Of a DNA stretch of 64,000 bases, positions 1-9,555 are shown one piece after another. The position numbers and the translations under genes are program-made. Positions within the stretch are counted from its first letter, which is position 1; each line of letters opens with the position of its first letter. The DNA is from Nicoletella semolina (lineage in GTDB: Bacteria; Pseudomonadota; Gammaproteobacteria; Enterobacterales; Pasteurellaceae): contig NZ_SLXJ01000008.1 in assembly GCF_004345745.1 (NCBI RefSeq), positions 1 to 64,000 of the forward strand. Direction: 5' to 3'. Under the pieces are notes generated by a model. That model did not search any database. It was given only the letters and a program-made list of their open reading frames with translations, and was not told the origin of the DNA.

Positions 1-171
1 GCCGGCAAATCTATGCTCGCCGCCTCTGTCGGACATTATGCGGACGAAGGCGCTATCGCTGTTGGTTATTCCACCGTCTCACACAGTGGCAAGGTATTCT
101 TAAAATTACAAGGCAATGCCAACACTAACGGCAAAATAGGTGCTGGTGCTGGCGTCGGATATCAGTGGTAG
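1..171 (+). CDS. YadA-type trimeric autotransporter adhesin, C-terminal anchor (partial)
   Basis: Frame 1 is open from the window edge to TAG at 169-171 and gives the last 56 residues of a protein ending GAGAGVGYQW. The stretch AGKSMLAASVGHYADEGAIA followed by VGYS matches the last beta-strands of the YadA anchor domain. This domain forms a 12-strand trimeric outer-membrane barrel that exports and holds a surface adhesin. The terminal aromatic residue is typical of outer-membrane beta-barrels. The passenger domain lies outside the window, so ligand and length are unknown. A hairpin terminator follows at 221-256. Confidence 0.88.
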   Translation, partial: AGKSMLAASVGHYADEGAIAVGYSTVSHSGKVFLKLQGNANTNGKIGAGAGVGYQW

Positions 172-220
172 GAAACTTTTGATAAAAGTGCATTGAATTT
201 AAACACACCATTTAAACACG

Positions 221-256
221 AATGCCTTTAACTTATTACACGTTAAAGGCATTTTG
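221..256 (+). terminator. Rho-independent terminator after the YadA-type gene
   Basis: AATGCCTTTAAC (221-232) pairs perfectly with GTTAAAGGCATT (242-253) around a 9-base loop, and the 3' arm runs into TTTTGC. It is placed to end the adhesin transcript and may also serve the convergent TRAP gene. Confidence 0.8.
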
Positions 257-353
257 CTGTGATTAACATTATGCTTTAGACTAGACTATAAGTCTTTAAA
301 TTTTAAAACATCGCCATTTCTATTCTTATGTATTATTTCATTACCAACTACTA

Positions 354-3011
354 TTAACGGCGGCGGCGTTGGTTCCACGCCACACCGAATGCAAGTAATA
401 ATGCAGGTATAAACATTAGCTCTTTCGGTAATGAACTTTGCGGTACTGCAACTTCTAATACGGTCTGATCCCAATTTAATCCAGCTTTTGCAGCAGGTGA
501 ATCAATTTCAACATTATCTATCAAAATTTTTGGCGAAGGGCTGCCATTAAATTCGATCTGCTCGCCAGTATCCAGCAAGGTTAATCCTAAAGCCTGAATC
601 CGTGCCTCACCATTTTCGCCAGCTGGCACAGGTAACTGTGCATAGAATTCAATCTGTTTACCATAAGGATTAAGCCCTGAAACTTTAAGTCGAACATTAT
701 CACCTACTTTCAGCGATTCAATTTCTTGTGTGATCCGAACAGGCTCAATATCACGCACACTTGGTGAGAGATGTTCCATAAAGAAAGCAGGACGGAATAA
801 CATGAAAGCGGCCAAAATCAAAGCGATCGTTTCCCACCACTTATTTTTAGCAAAAAAGAAATTCATTGTTGCTGCAGTAAAAATCAAAATCCCAATTGTC
901 GCAGTTACAAACACCAAAATACCTTTCGCCCAGCCCACATCAATGAGCAATAAATCCGTGTTAAAAATAAATAAGAAAGGCAAAATAGCGGTGCGTAAAC
1001 TATAAAAGAATGCAACTGTTCCCGTTTTGATTGGACTTCCCCCTGAAATCGCAGCGGCAGCAAATGACGCCAAACCAACAGGCGGCGTTACATCTGCCAT
1101 AATCCCAAAATAGAACACAAATAAATGAACCGCAATCAGTGGCACAATCAATCCATTTTGTTTCCCAACCTCGACAATGACCAATGCCATCAATGAGGAA
1201 ACTACGATATAGTTCGCCGTAGTCGGCAATCCCATACCTAAAATAAGACTGAATATTGCAACAAGGATCAGCATTAATAAAATGTTGCCCATTGAAAGCA
1301 TTTCAATAATACCTGAAAGCTGTACCCCAAAGCCTGTAAGCGAAACGGCTCCAACAATAATCCCAGCAGTTGCGGTGGCAATCCCAATCCCTATCATATT
1401 GCGAGCCCCTGTTTCTAAACCATCAATGAGATCGTTAATCCCCTGTTTAAATAGGGCTGTTTTATGGCTATCTTTTTCATTGCGGAAGAAACTCAACAGA
1501 GGGCGTTGAGTCAATAGAATCATCGTTAATGCCATTGTTCCCCAAAAAGCGGACAACCCAGGCGACATACGCTCAATCATTAAACACCACATTAAAACCA
1601 CAACAGGTAATAAGTAATGCAATCCCGCATTCACTGTCGGTTTTTGTGCGGGTAATTTAACAATTTTTGCATTCGGATCATCTGGCTCTAAATCAGGAAA
1701 ACGAGCCACACGACGAATTAAAGCTAGATAAATAACAGCAAGTAATACACTCACGATAGCAAATGCAAAATCAGGTGTCGCAGTTTTGATCCAACCTAAA
1801 CTAAATTCCATTGCGAAATAGATAATACTGATCACAAGGAAGCTCGCTAATGCACGCATTAGGCTGACTAAGAATGGTTTTGGCGGATCGGTTCGCTCCA
1901 AACCTTTTAATCCCATTTTTTGAGCTTCAAGATGTACGATATACACCAAAGCGATATAGGAAATCAGAGCAGGTAAAAAGGCGTGAGTAATCAATTGGCT
2001 ATAGGGCATATTGACATATTCGATCATCAAAAATGCCGCAGCCCCCATTACAGGCGGCATAATTTGCCCATTAACCGAGGACGCTACCTCAACGGCCCCT
2101 GCTTTTTCCGCACTCAATCCAACCCGTTTCATCATTGGAATGGTAAACGTACCTGTGGTTACCACATTCGCAATTGAAGAGCCTGAAACCAGTCCAGTTA
2201 GTGCCGAAGAAACCACAGCCGCTTTGCCCGGCCCGCCACTAAAATGCCCTAAGTAGGCAAAGGCGGTTTTAATGAAATAGTTCCCTGCACCCGCTTTATC
2301 CAACAACGCCCCAAATAGCACAAATAAGAACACATATTTGGTTGAAACCCCTAATGCTACGCCAAATACGCCCTCTGTCGTAATCCATTGTTGATTAATA
2401 ATTTGCGATAATGAACCCGAACGATGGCTAATAATCCAATCTGTCGGTAAAAATTGTCCAACGTAGTTATATAGCAAGAACACAGTGGCGATAATCACTA
2501 AAGGTAGCCCAAGACTGCGGCGACAGGCTTCTAATAATAAAAGCAGCCCCAAACAACCTGCGATAATATCCTGTGTATTAGGTGCACCAAAGCGAGTTAC
2601 TAATCCCTCATAGAAGAAAATATAGTACGCCCCCAAAAATGCCCCCAGTGTGGCGAATAGCCAATCTTGATAAGGCACTCGATGTTTGGGCGAACTGGCG
2701 AATGCTGGAAAAGATAAATAAGCAAGAAAAAGTGCAAAAGCGAGGTGAATTGAACGAGCTTTGGTATCATCAATCACAACATTTACGTCCATTCCCATAT
2801 TACGCACAATTTCTTGTAGCCAAAAAGGCAATGGCGAGGTGTAATAGAGTTGAAAAATTGACCATAAAATGGCGGTAACCACAATGACCTTTTTAGTTAA
2901 GCCATAGGGATTCCGTCCGCCAGAATCATTTGATGCAACCATATCTTGCAGGTCATCATAGCTTGCGGTTTTTTCTGTTGTTTTTATATTTCCTGTTATT
3001 TCTATAGACAT
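354..3011 (-). CDS. TRAP transporter permease, fused 4TM/12TM (TAXI type)
   Basis: This 885-residue inner-membrane protein is the fused small (DctQ-like) and large (DctM-like) permease of a TAXI-family TRAP transporter. It uses an ion gradient to import an organic acid delivered by the periplasmic binding protein. The N-terminal 250 residues hold several membrane helices. The central part contains DctM signatures such as GLVSGSSIANVVTTG and MGLPTTANYI. The last ~180 residues carry the soluble domain with flanking helices usual in this subfamily (DUF3394-type), ending in basic QRRRR. The gene lies 123 bases downstream of its binding-protein gene in the same direction. The substrate cannot be read from the sequence; C4-dicarboxylates or glutamate are known for relatives. 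Confidence 0.92.
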   Translation of the reverse strand: MSIEITGNIKTTEKTASYDDLQDMVASNDSGGRNPYGLTKKVIVVTAILWSIFQLYYTSPLPFWLQEIVRNMGMDVNVVIDDTKARSIHLAFALFLAYLSFPAFASSPKHRVPYQDWLFATLGAFLGAYYIFFYEGLVTRFGAPNTQDIIAGCLGLLLLLEACRRSLGLPLVIIATVFLLYNYVGQFLPTDWIISHRSGSLSQIINQQWITTEGVFGVALGVSTKYVFLFVLFGALLDKAGAGNYFIKTAFAYLGHFSGGPGKAAVVSSALTGLVSGSSIANVVTTGTFTIPMMKRVGLSAEKAGAVEVASSVNGQIMPPVMGAAAFLMIEYVNMPYSQLITHAFLPALISYIALVYIVHLEAQKMGLKGLERTDPPKPFLVSLMRALASFLVISIIYFAMEFSLGWIKTATPDFAFAIVSVLLAVIYLALIRRVARFPDLEPDDPNAKIVKLPAQKPTVNAGLHYLLPVVVLMWCLMIERMSPGLSAFWGTMALTMILLTQRPLLSFFRNEKDSHKTALFKQGINDLIDGLETGARNMIGIGIATATAGIIVGAVSLTGFGVQLSGIIEMLSMGNILLMLILVAIFSLILGMGLPTTANYIVVSSLMALVIVEVGKQNGLIVPLIAVHLFVFYFGIMADVTPPVGLASFAAAAISGGSPIKTGTVAFFYSLRTAILPFLFIFNTDLLLIDVGWAKGILVFVTATIGILIFTAATMNFFFAKNKWWETIALILAAFMLFRPAFFMEHLSPSVRDIEPVRITQEIESLKVGDNVRLKVSGLNPYGKQIEFYAQLPVPAGENGEARIQALGLTLLDTGEQIEFNGSPSPKILIDNVEIDSPAAKAGLNWDQTVLEVAVPQSSLPKELMFIPALLLAFGVAWNQRRRR

Positions 3012-3032
3012 AGCTATTCCTAAAAATCAGAA

Positions 3033-3092
3033 AACAAGCGGTCGATTTTATCCCAAATTTTGTAAAAATTTGTAACAAACTGACCGCTTGTT
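3033..3092 (-). terminator. Inverted pair of uptake signal sequences (hairpin)
   Basis: AACAAGCGGTC (3033-3043) and GACCGCTTGTT (3082-3092) are opposed copies of the Apl-type uptake signal core and form a long stem. An inner AAATTTTgtAAAAATTT hairpin lies between them. It sits between the two TRAP genes, so it may reduce rather than stop transcription into the permease gene. Confidence 0.65.
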
Positions 3093-3134
3093 CAAGTTAA
3101 TCCGAAAGGCAAATTGCCCTGAATTTAAAGAAAA

Positions 3135-4100
3135 CTATTGGATCCAACCACGCTCTTTATAATAGCGAGCTGCTCCGTTATGCAGTGGGGCAGAAAGGGC
3201 ATTTTTCACCATTTCCTCTTCTTTTAAATTTGCAAAGGCAGGGTGTAAACGTTTAAAGCGAGCAAAATTATCAAATACCGCTTTCACCACCGCATAGACT
3301 TTGTCATCATCTACATCAGCAGAAGTAACAAGCGTGGCATAAACCCCAAAACTCTCCACAGGATTATCTGAACCTTTGTATAAACCTGCTGGAATAACTG
3401 CCTTAGCATAATAGCTGTGATCAGCAACTAGTTTATCAATTGCCTCACCAGTTACAGGGACAAGATGAGCATCACAAGATGCCGCCGCTTCTTTTAACGC
3501 CCCATTTGGGTGTCCAACGTTATAAGTAATCGCATCTAAATTGTTATCACACATCACAGAGGCCATTTCAGACGGTTTTAATTCTGAAGCCACTTTGAAT
3601 TCTTTATCGCTCCAGCCTTTTGCTCCTAAAATAACATTCATTGTCGCACGAGTACCAGACCCTGGATCACCTACGTTTACACGCTTACCTTTTAAATCAT
3701 CAAACGATTGAATATTGGCATCAGTACGAGCCATTACCGTAAATGGTTCTGGGTGAATAGAGAAGATGGCACGCAATTTCTCATTCTTTTTACCTTCAAA
3801 AGAACTCGATCCATTATAGGCATGGTATTGCCAGTCAGATTGAGAAATCCCCATATCAATTTGCTTATCTGCAATGGCATTCAAGTTTGCCACAGAGCCG
3901 CCCGTTGAAGGAGCATTACATTTCACTTTTGTTTTTGCAGTATCACGATTAACCAATTGACAAATCGACTGTCCAACAACATAGTAAACCCCTGTTTGCC
4001 CACCTGTACCAATCGTAATAAATTTCTCAGATGCGTGAGCAGAAGAAAAGGCAGCACTAGCGGCAGTTGCAATAAGAGAGAGTTTCAATAATTTTTTCAT
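3135..4100 (-). CDS. TAXI-family TRAP transporter solute-binding protein
   Basis: This 321-residue protein begins with a Sec signal peptide (MKKLLKLSLIATAASAAFSS, then AHA) and continues ITIGTGGQTGVYYVVGQSIC, the hallmark opening of TAXI solute receptors. GDPGSGTRATMNVILGAKGW is the conserved ligand-loop region. The mature protein is periplasmic and hands its ligand to the fused permease downstream on the same strand. A ribosome-binding site (GGAGG) precedes the ATG. The length of about 320 residues is normal for the family. The ligand is unknown. Confidence 0.93.
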   Translation of the reverse strand: MKKLLKLSLIATAASAAFSSAHASEKFITIGTGGQTGVYYVVGQSICQLVNRDTAKTKVKCNAPSTGGSVANLNAIADKQIDMGISQSDWQYHAYNGSSSFEGKKNEKLRAIFSIHPEPFTVMARTDANIQSFDDLKGKRVNVGDPGSGTRATMNVILGAKGWSDKEFKVASELKPSEMASVMCDNNLDAITYNVGHPNGALKEAAASCDAHLVPVTGEAIDKLVADHSYYAKAVIPAGLYKGSDNPVESFGVYATLVTSADVDDDKVYAVVKAVFDNFARFKRLHPAFANLKEEEMVKNALSAPLHNGAARYYKERGWIQ

Positions 4101-4285
4101 TTAATAGCTCCTCCAAAAAGAATTGAATAATAATGAAATTGACGGATTACTCCGAATGTGAAAAACAAACCGCCATAGATATACTTGACTTTTTACGGTT
4201 ATGCAAATAATTTTTAGGAAGAATGCGAGATAAATCACAATTTTTTAACAATTTAATAAATAAAAGACGAATAGAGTAAAAGAAA

Positions 4286-4897
4286 ATGGAATTTTTTATC
4301 CCAGAACGGCAAGTTATTTTTGAAGAAGAAATCAAGAAAAGTCGATTTATCACCTACTTAAATCACACACAAGGCATTGAGCAGGCGAGAGCATTTTGGG
4401 CTGAAATGAAATCATTACACCCACAAGCTCGCCATCATTGCTGGGCAGCAGTCGCAGGTATGCCAACAGATTCATTGCAATACGGTTTTTCTGACGATGG
4501 TGAACCGTCTGGCACTGCAGGAAAACCAATGCTGAACTGCCTATTAGGAAGCGGAGTGGGGGAAATTAGTGCGGTCGTTGTACGTTATTATGGCGGCATA
4601 TTATTAGGCACTGGAGGGCTAGTAAGAGCCTACAGCCACGGCGTTCAACAAGCACTTGCTCAATTGGCACGGCGTTGTAAAATTTTACGACAACCCTACC
4701 GCTTGCAGTGTAGCTATGAGCAATTTAGAACCATTCAGCACCTCTGCCAAGAATATGACATTGAGATTATTGAGCAACAATTCTGTGAAAAGGTTGTGTT
4801 ACGATTAGGCATTAATCCGTCCCATTTCGCTGATATCTCACAACAGATTACACAGCGTTTTTCAGGGCAGCTAAATTTAATCGCAGAAGAAATGTGA
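4286..4897 (+). CDS. yigZ: YigZ/IMPACT family protein
   Basis: The 203-residue product has the UPF0029 (IMPACT N-terminal) domain. Its signature motifs are KKSRFITYL near residue 15, ARHHCWAAV, FSDDGEPSGTAGKPML and VVRYYGGILLGTGGLVRAY. The C-terminal ~65 residues form the small ferredoxin-like domain seen in bacterial YigZ. The eukaryotic relative IMPACT regulates translation; the bacterial role is unsettled. It is transcribed away from the TRAP operon and towards ffh. The ATG at 4286 directly precedes the conserved region. Confidence 0.92.
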   Translation: MEFFIPERQVIFEEEIKKSRFITYLNHTQGIEQARAFWAEMKSLHPQARHHCWAAVAGMPTDSLQYGFSDDGEPSGTAGKPMLNCLLGSGVGEISAVVVRYYGGILLGTGGLVRAYSHGVQQALAQLARRCKILRQPYRLQCSYEQFRTIQHLCQEYDIEIIEQQFCEKVVLRLGINPSHFADISQQITQRFSGQLNLIAEEM

Positions 4898-5131
4898 GCG
4901 AGTAGCAGAGAAAATAACCCATCTAACAAGACAACTCAGTCAAGGGCGAAGGCTTTATCTGTTAAAATCTCACCGCTTATTGAGATTTCCGTTATAATAA
5001 GCAAATTAAAAGCAAACGGCATTAGGTATCTTAAATTAAGCGGTTTACATCGTGCTAAATTTTGCAAACTAAAACCGCCAAGCCTAGCCCTAGAATGCTA
5101 GATTTCCAAAGAATGAAGATGAGACAATATT

Positions 5132-6517
5132 ATGTTTGAAAACCTTTCCGATAGATTATCCAAGACCCTCAAAAATATTACAGGCAAAGGACGTTTAACC
5201 GAAGAAAATATCAAAGAGACCTTGCGAGAAGTTCGAATGGCATTGCTGGAGGCTGATGTTGCTCTACCCGTCGTGCGTGAATTTATCAACAAGGTAAAAG
5301 AGCGTGCGATTGGCGTTGAAGTAAACAAAAGTTTAACCCCAGGGCAAGAATTTCTCAAAATCGTACAAAGCGAGTTAGAAAATGCGATGGGCGAGGTGAA
5401 TGAAGCACTAAACCTCGCCACACAACCGCCAGCCGTCATCTTAATGGCAGGTTTACAAGGGGCAGGTAAAACCACCTCTGTGGGAAAATTAGCGAAATTC
5501 CTCAAAGAACGTCATAAAAAGAAAGTGTTGGTGGTATCCGCTGACGTGTATCGCCCTGCGGCAATCAAGCAGCTTCAAACCTTAGCTGAAGCATTAAACG
5601 TTGAATTTTTCCCAAGTGAAACCGATCAAAAGCCTGTTGAGATTGCAGAGCTTGCACTCAAACACGCTAAATTAAACTTCTTTGATGTCTTAATTGTCGA
5701 TACCGCAGGTCGCTTGCACGTTGATAGCGAAATGATGGACGAAATTCAGCAAGTGCATCGTGTGTTAAATCCGATTGAAACGCTCTTTACCGTTGATGCG
5801 ATGACAGGACAAGATGCAGCCAACACCGCCAAAGCCTTTAATGAGGCTCTGCCACTGACTGGGATCATTTTAACGAAAGTGGACGGCGATGCACGTGGCG
5901 GTGCTGCGTTGTCTATCCGCCATATCACAGGAAAGCCGATTAAATTCCTCGGCGTGGGCGAAAAAACCGATGCTCTTGAACCATTCCACCCTGATCGTGT
6001 GGCTTCTCGTATTCTAGGAATGGGCGATGTGTTATCATTGATTGAAGATCTTCAGCATTCCGTTGATCAGGAAAAAGCCGAAAAAATGGCGGCAAAATTC
6101 AAAAAAGGCGATGAATTCACCCTTGATGATTTCCGTGAACAGTTGGTAGAAATGAAAAAAATGGGCGGAATGATGTCGATGCTTGATAAACTCCCAGGGG
6201 CGAAAAATCTACCTGATCACATCAAAAGCCAAGTCGATGATAAGATGTTCATTAAAATGGAAGCCATCATTAATTCAATGACGCTTAAAGAGAGAGCAAA
6301 ACCTGAAATCATAAAAGGGTCACGTCGTCGCCGCATTGCATTAGGATCAGGCACGCAGGTGCAAGATGTGAACAAACTGCTGAAACAATTCGATGAAATG
6401 CAACGTATGATGAAAAAAATGCGTAAAGGCGGTATGGCAAAAATGATGCGAGGAATGAAAGGACTAATGGGCGGTGGCGGATTAGGTAGCTTAGGTGGAA
6501 TGTTTGGTCGCCGTTAA
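5132..6517 (+). CDS. ffh: Signal recognition particle protein Ffh
   Basis: Ffh (461 residues) is the SRP GTPase that binds 4.5S RNA and signal sequences on the ribosome and docks with FtsY. The order is N domain (1-90), G domain with P-loop GLQGAGKTTS near residue 107, DTAGRLHVD and TKVDGDARGG motifs, then the methionine-rich M domain. The M domain contains GSRRRRIALGSGTQVQDVN, the RNA-binding helix-turn-helix region, and a Met/Gly-rich tail. The partner gene ftsY lies 7 kb away at 13598. An uptake-signal hairpin terminator follows. Confidence 0.97.
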   Translation: MFENLSDRLSKTLKNITGKGRLTEENIKETLREVRMALLEADVALPVVREFINKVKERAIGVEVNKSLTPGQEFLKIVQSELENAMGEVNEALNLATQPPAVILMAGLQGAGKTTSVGKLAKFLKERHKKKVLVVSADVYRPAAIKQLQTLAEALNVEFFPSETDQKPVEIAELALKHAKLNFFDVLIVDTAGRLHVDSEMMDEIQQVHRVLNPIETLFTVDAMTGQDAANTAKAFNEALPLTGIILTKVDGDARGGAALSIRHITGKPIKFLGVGEKTDALEPFHPDRVASRILGMGDVLSLIEDLQHSVDQEKAEKMAAKFKKGDEFTLDDFREQLVEMKKMGGMMSMLDKLPGAKNLPDHIKSQVDDKMFIKMEAIINSMTLKERAKPEIIKGSRRRRIALGSGTQVQDVNKLLKQFDEMQRMMKKMRKGGMAKMMRGMKGLMGGGGLGSLGGMFGRR

Positions 6518-6532
6518 TCAATAATTTTATTT

Positions 6533-6590
6533 AGCGGTCAATTTTTCAATTATTTTTGCAAAAATTTCTGTAAAATTGACCGCTCTTTTA
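6533..6590 (+). terminator. Terminator after ffh formed by opposed uptake signals
   Basis: AGCGGTCAATTTT (6533-6545) pairs with AAAATTGACCGCT (6572-6584), followed by CTTTTATTT. The stem includes both core and flank of the uptake signal, giving a stem-loop of terminator type. Confidence 0.75.
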
Positions 6591-6621
6591 TTTGCTTCTC
6601 AACTTGATTTATTTTTTCAAC

Positions 6622-6658
6622 CGTGGTTCGCAACCCTCCCACGCAAAAAAACTAAGGA
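6622..6658 (+). promoter_or_regulatory. preQ1-I riboswitch controlling queC translation
   Basis: CGTGG (6622-6626) pairs with CCACG (6639-6643) to form P1. The loop carries GGTTCGCAACCCTC, and the A-rich tail CAAAAAAACTAAGGA (6644-6658) matches the preQ1-I consensus ending in ACTAAGG. The tail contains the ribosome-binding site AAGGA six bases before the queC ATG. Binding of preQ1 would form the pseudoknot and hide this site, repressing queuosine-precursor synthesis. The fit to the class I aptamer and the location before queCDE make the call firm. Confidence 0.93.
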
Positions 6659-6664
6659 TACAAA

Positions 6665-7405
6665 ATGCACTCTTCTTTTCTCAGCACTCCCTTATCTCAA
6701 GGGAGTTTATTACTAGACGGCACTTCAACCAACGATTCTGTTCAAAAACACGCCTTGCCAAAAGCAGCAGTCATTTTTTCAGGCGGTCAAGATTCAACCA
6801 CTTGCCTGTTTCTTGCGATTAAAGAATTTGGCTTAAAAAATGTTGAAGTCATCACTTTTCAATATGGACAACGCCACGCCATTGAGCTGCAAAAAGCACA
6901 GTGGATTGCTCAAGATTTAGGGGTAAAACAGACTGTTATTGATACCTCTGTGATTAAAGCCATTACGACCAACGCTTTAATGGACGAAAACGCAACGATT
7001 GAGCAACAAGGCAGTATGCCTAATACTTTTGTTGATGGGCGTAATGCACTGTTTTTGCTGTATGCTGCCATTTACGCCAAAGGGCAAGGCATTCATACGA
7101 TTTTTACGGGTGTCTGTGAAACCGATTTTAGTGGCTACCCCGACTGCCGAGACGTTTTTATCAAATCAATGAATGTTACGCTCAATCTTGCAATGGATTA
7201 CCCTTTTGATATTCGAACTCCTTTAATGTTTCTGACTAAAAAACAGACTTGGGCACTAGCAGATAAATTGGGGGCATTTGATTATGTCCGCAACCATACA
7301 CACACCTGCTATTTGGGTGTAGACGGTGGCTGCCACGACTGCCCAAGCTGCCGATTAAGAGAAAAGGGTTTAGCAGAATATTTAGAGGAAAAAACCAATG
7401 TTTAA
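6665..7405 (+). CDS. queC: 7-cyano-7-deazaguanine synthase QueC
   Basis: QueC converts 7-carboxy-7-deazaguanine to preQ0 with ATP and ammonia in queuosine biosynthesis. The ATP-pyrophosphatase loop SGGQDSTTC lies near residue 40, and zinc ligands are in [15 protein letters not shown] near the C-terminus. At 246 residues it has an N-terminal extension of about 35 residues ([14 protein letters not shown]...) before the core that E. coli QueC lacks. The start at 6665 is chosen because the riboswitch ribosome-binding site AAGGA is positioned exactly for it. It overlaps queD by 8 bases. Confidence 0.95.
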   Translation: MHSSFLSTPLSQGSLLLDGTSTNDSVQKHALPKAAVIFSGGQDSTTCLFLAIKEFGLKNVEVITFQYGQRHAIELQKAQWIAQDLGVKQTVIDTSVIKAITTNALMDENATIEQQGSMPNTFVDGRNALFLLYAAIYAKGQGIHTIFTGVCETDFSGYPDCRDVFIKSMNVTLNLAMDYPFDIRTPLMFLTKKQTWALADKLGAFDYVRNHTHTCYLGVDGGCHDCPSCRLREKGLAEYLEEKTNV

Positions 7406-7820
7406 AATTGCTAAAGAGTTCAGTTTTGATATGGCGCATATGCTTGATGGGCACGATGGCAAATGCCAAAATTTACACGGACATACCTATAAATTACAAG
7501 TTGAGATCAGTGGCGATTTGCATCTTGCAGGTGCAAAGCGGGGAATGGTAATGGATTATGCCGATCTGAAAGCAATCGTAAAAACGCATATTCTTGATCC
7601 AATGGATCACGCTTATCTCTACGATCTTCACAGCGAAAAAGAGTGCAGAATTGCACAACTTCTGATCGAATTAAATTCTAAAGTCTATGGCATTCCCCAC
7701 CGTACCACCGCAGAAGAAATGGCAAAATATATGTTCAACAAACTTGAACAAGTTGGACTGGCTGTCAGTCTCATTCGTTTGTGGGAAACGCCCACTTCTT
7801 ATTGTGAATATAGCCGATAA
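7398..7820 (+). CDS. queD: 6-carboxy-5,6,7,8-tetrahydropterin synthase QueD
   Basis: QueD makes 6-carboxytetrahydropterin from dihydroneopterin triphosphate, the first dedicated step to queuosine. The 140-residue product has the PTPS fold signatures [22 protein letters not shown] (zinc histidines), MVMDYADLK and the C-terminal [11 protein letters not shown], where the glutamate binds the pterin. It overlaps queC by 8 bases and precedes queE by 21, so translation is likely coupled under the same riboswitch. Confidence 0.95.
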   Translation: MFKIAKEFSFDMAHMLDGHDGKCQNLHGHTYKLQVEISGDLHLAGAKRGMVMDYADLKAIVKTHILDPMDHAYLYDLHSEKECRIAQLLIELNSKVYGIPHRTTAEEMAKYMFNKLEQVGLAVSLIRLWETPTSYCEYSR

Positions 7821-7841
7821 TCTATTTGATACGCCCTAGTT

Positions 7842-8468
7842 ATGAATGAAAACATCTTACAAACACCTTATCGCATCGTGGAAATTTTTGAAACCTTACA
7901 AGGGGAAGGATTTAACACAGGTATGCCAAGTATTTTTATCCGCTTTGGCAAATGTAACCTTGCTTGCGATTGGTGTGATACTAATTACCACCAGTATGAA
8001 AATAAAACCTTAGGCGATATTCTTGCCACAATACGCCAATTTTCAGCTAAAAATATTATCATCACGGGTGGCGAACCCACCATTCAGCCACACCTAGAAC
8101 GCCTACTGGACAGATTAAAAAATGAAGGGTATTTTCTTGCGATTGAAACCAACGGCTTAAAGCCCGTACCACTGCAAATTGATTATATTGCGACCAGCCC
8201 TAAACGACTGTATCAAAAAAATTACCTCAAACATCACATTCCCTTTGCCCACGAAGTCCGAATTGTAGTCGATAGCGATGTGCAGGACTTCTGTGAACAG
8301 ATAGAGCAATCAATTAAAGCCGACCGCTACTACCTCTCCCCTTGCGAAAAAGAGGGCGAAATGAATTTGTTAGAAACCATCACACAACTGGGCAAACTCA
8401 ATGCTCGCTTAAACAAACCTCGTTGGCAGCTCAGCATTCAAACCCATAAAATAGCAGGCATTGAATAG
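7842..8468 (+). CDS. queE: 7-carboxy-7-deazaguanine synthase QueE (radical SAM)
   Basis: QueE is the radical SAM enzyme that contracts 6-carboxytetrahydropterin to 7-carboxy-7-deazaguanine. The cluster motif is CNLACDWC near residue 44 (CX3CX2C), preceded by IFETLQGEGFNTGMPSIFIR, the family's substrate region. ITGGEPTIQ is the SAM-binding GGEP motif. Length 208 residues fits the short QueE type. It is the last gene of the queCDE operon; an inverted uptake-signal pair follows at 8477-8517, shared with convergent sfsA. Confidence 0.94.
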   Translation: MNENILQTPYRIVEIFETLQGEGFNTGMPSIFIRFGKCNLACDWCDTNYHQYENKTLGDILATIRQFSAKNIIITGGEPTIQPHLERLLDRLKNEGYFLAIETNGLKPVPLQIDYIATSPKRLYQKNYLKHHIPFAHEVRIVVDSDVQDFCEQIEQSIKADRYYLSPCEKEGEMNLLETITQLGKLNARLNKPRWQLSIQTHKIAGIE

Positions 8469-8476
8469 CAAAATTG

Positions 8477-8517
8477 AGCGGTTCTTATGTGCAAAATTTT
8501 TGCAAAAAATGACCGCT
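8477..8517. terminator. Opposed uptake signals between convergent queE and sfsA
   Basis: AGCGGT (8477-8482) and ACCGCT (8512-8517) face each other, with an inner GCAAAATTTTTGC hairpin (8491-8503). The location between two converging genes fits a bidirectional terminator. Confidence 0.55.
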
Positions 8518-8546
8518 TAATACAAATAATGATATGTTTATTGGCG

Positions 8547-9269
8547 TTATGCCAGTTTTGATGTAAGTCGCATTCCAGTCGGACGATTATCCGCAAATTC
8601 CATTGTAATTTTATAACAAAGCGTTTGTACACCTTGCTTTTTGGCTTGCTTAAATAACCGTGCATAAATCGGATCAATCTGTTCAGCAACAGCAAATTGA
8701 TCAATGCCTGTATGTAATGCAGCAAAAAAGAGAACGGACTGATAGCCTTGCTGAACAAGATATGTCAATTCTCGCAAATGCTTTTGCCCTCGCTCAGTTT
8801 TCGCATCTGGAAACATACCTAATCCGTTTTCTATCAGCAATGTAGTCGATTTCACTTCCAAATAGCAACTTGCAGCATTGCCTTCCAGTGCATCATTTTT
8901 AAGTAAAAAATCAATGCGACTATTTTCCTCGCCATATTTTTGTTCTGGAAACACCTTATCAAATACGGCTAATTCAGGAATACTTTTCTTTGCTAATGCT
9001 TCTGCGACAAGTTGATTGGCTCGTTGAGTATTAATGCAAATAAAATCCCCTGTTTGAGTTTCCGTCAATTCCCAAGTATAAGCATATTTCCGTTTTGGAT
9101 TGTCGCTGGTAGAAAACCAAACTCGGTCGCCCACATTCGCACAACCTGTCATCGCTCCAGTATTAGGACAATGCAGCGTTATCTGTTCGCCATTTGGCAG
9201 CTGAACGTCCGCTAAAAAACGCTTATAACGGCATAATAATATACCGTGGCAAAGAGCTGGAAATTGCAT
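8547..9269 (-). CDS. sfsA: SfsA (sugar fermentation stimulation protein)
   Basis: The 240-residue protein matches SfsA throughout: [41 protein letters not shown] and [15 protein letters not shown]. The conserved D, E and K residues suggest a nuclease-like fold; the cellular role of SfsA is not settled. The start ATG at 9269 overlaps the stop of the upstream MerP-like gene (TAATG), so the two are translationally linked on the minus strand. Confidence 0.95.
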   Translation of the reverse strand: MQFPALCHGILLCRYKRFLADVQLPNGEQITLHCPNTGAMTGCANVGDRVWFSTSDNPKRKYAYTWELTETQTGDFICINTQRANQLVAEALAKKSIPELAVFDKVFPEQKYGEENSRIDFLLKNDALEGNAASCYLEVKSTTLLIENGLGMFPDAKTERGQKHLRELTYLVQQGYQSVLFFAALHTGIDQFAVAEQIDPIYARLFKQAKKQGVQTLCYKITMEFADNRPTGMRLTSKLA

Positions 9270-9547
9270 TAAAAAGTCATCACCTCAGCACTATAATTGA
9301 GTTTTTCAATCGCATTAATGAGCTGCTGATTTATGACCGTATTATTCGTAATAACTTTAACAGTGTGCTGTTTCATATCGGCTTTTGTACAGCTCACACC
9401 ATCAATATTACGCAGTTGTTTATTAACTAAATAAACACAAAGCGGACAGTTCATCTCTTTAACAAACAAATGCATTTCTCTCTCACTAGCGAAACTTGTG
9501 GAAATAAAACGCAATGTAAAAAATAAAATAGTTAGATATTTTTTCAT
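9269..9547 (-). CDS. MerP-like periplasmic heavy-metal-binding protein
   Basis: This 92-residue protein has a signal peptide ([20 protein letters not shown]) and one HMA domain with metal-binding motif MNCPLC (Cys-Pro-Leu-Cys). The shape matches MerP, a periplasmic metal carrier that passes Hg2+ or a similar ion to MerT. It lies 8 bases downstream of the MerT-like gene and overlaps sfsA. No mercuric reductase or MerR is nearby, so the ion may be another soft metal. Family call is good; substrate is inference. Confidence 0.82.
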   Translation of the reverse strand: MKKYLTILFFTLRFISTSFASEREMHLFVKEMNCPLCVYLVNKQLRNIDGVSCTKADMKQHTVKVITNNTVINQQLINAIEKLNYSAEVMTF

Positions 9548-9555
9548 TCTAAAAA

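Noticed and set aside
4147-4353. Open frame of 68 codons on the minus strand between the TAXI binding protein and yigZ
   Set aside because: It overlaps the start of yigZ on the other strand, has no recognisable domain and no convincing ribosome-binding site; chance frame in AT-rich DNA.
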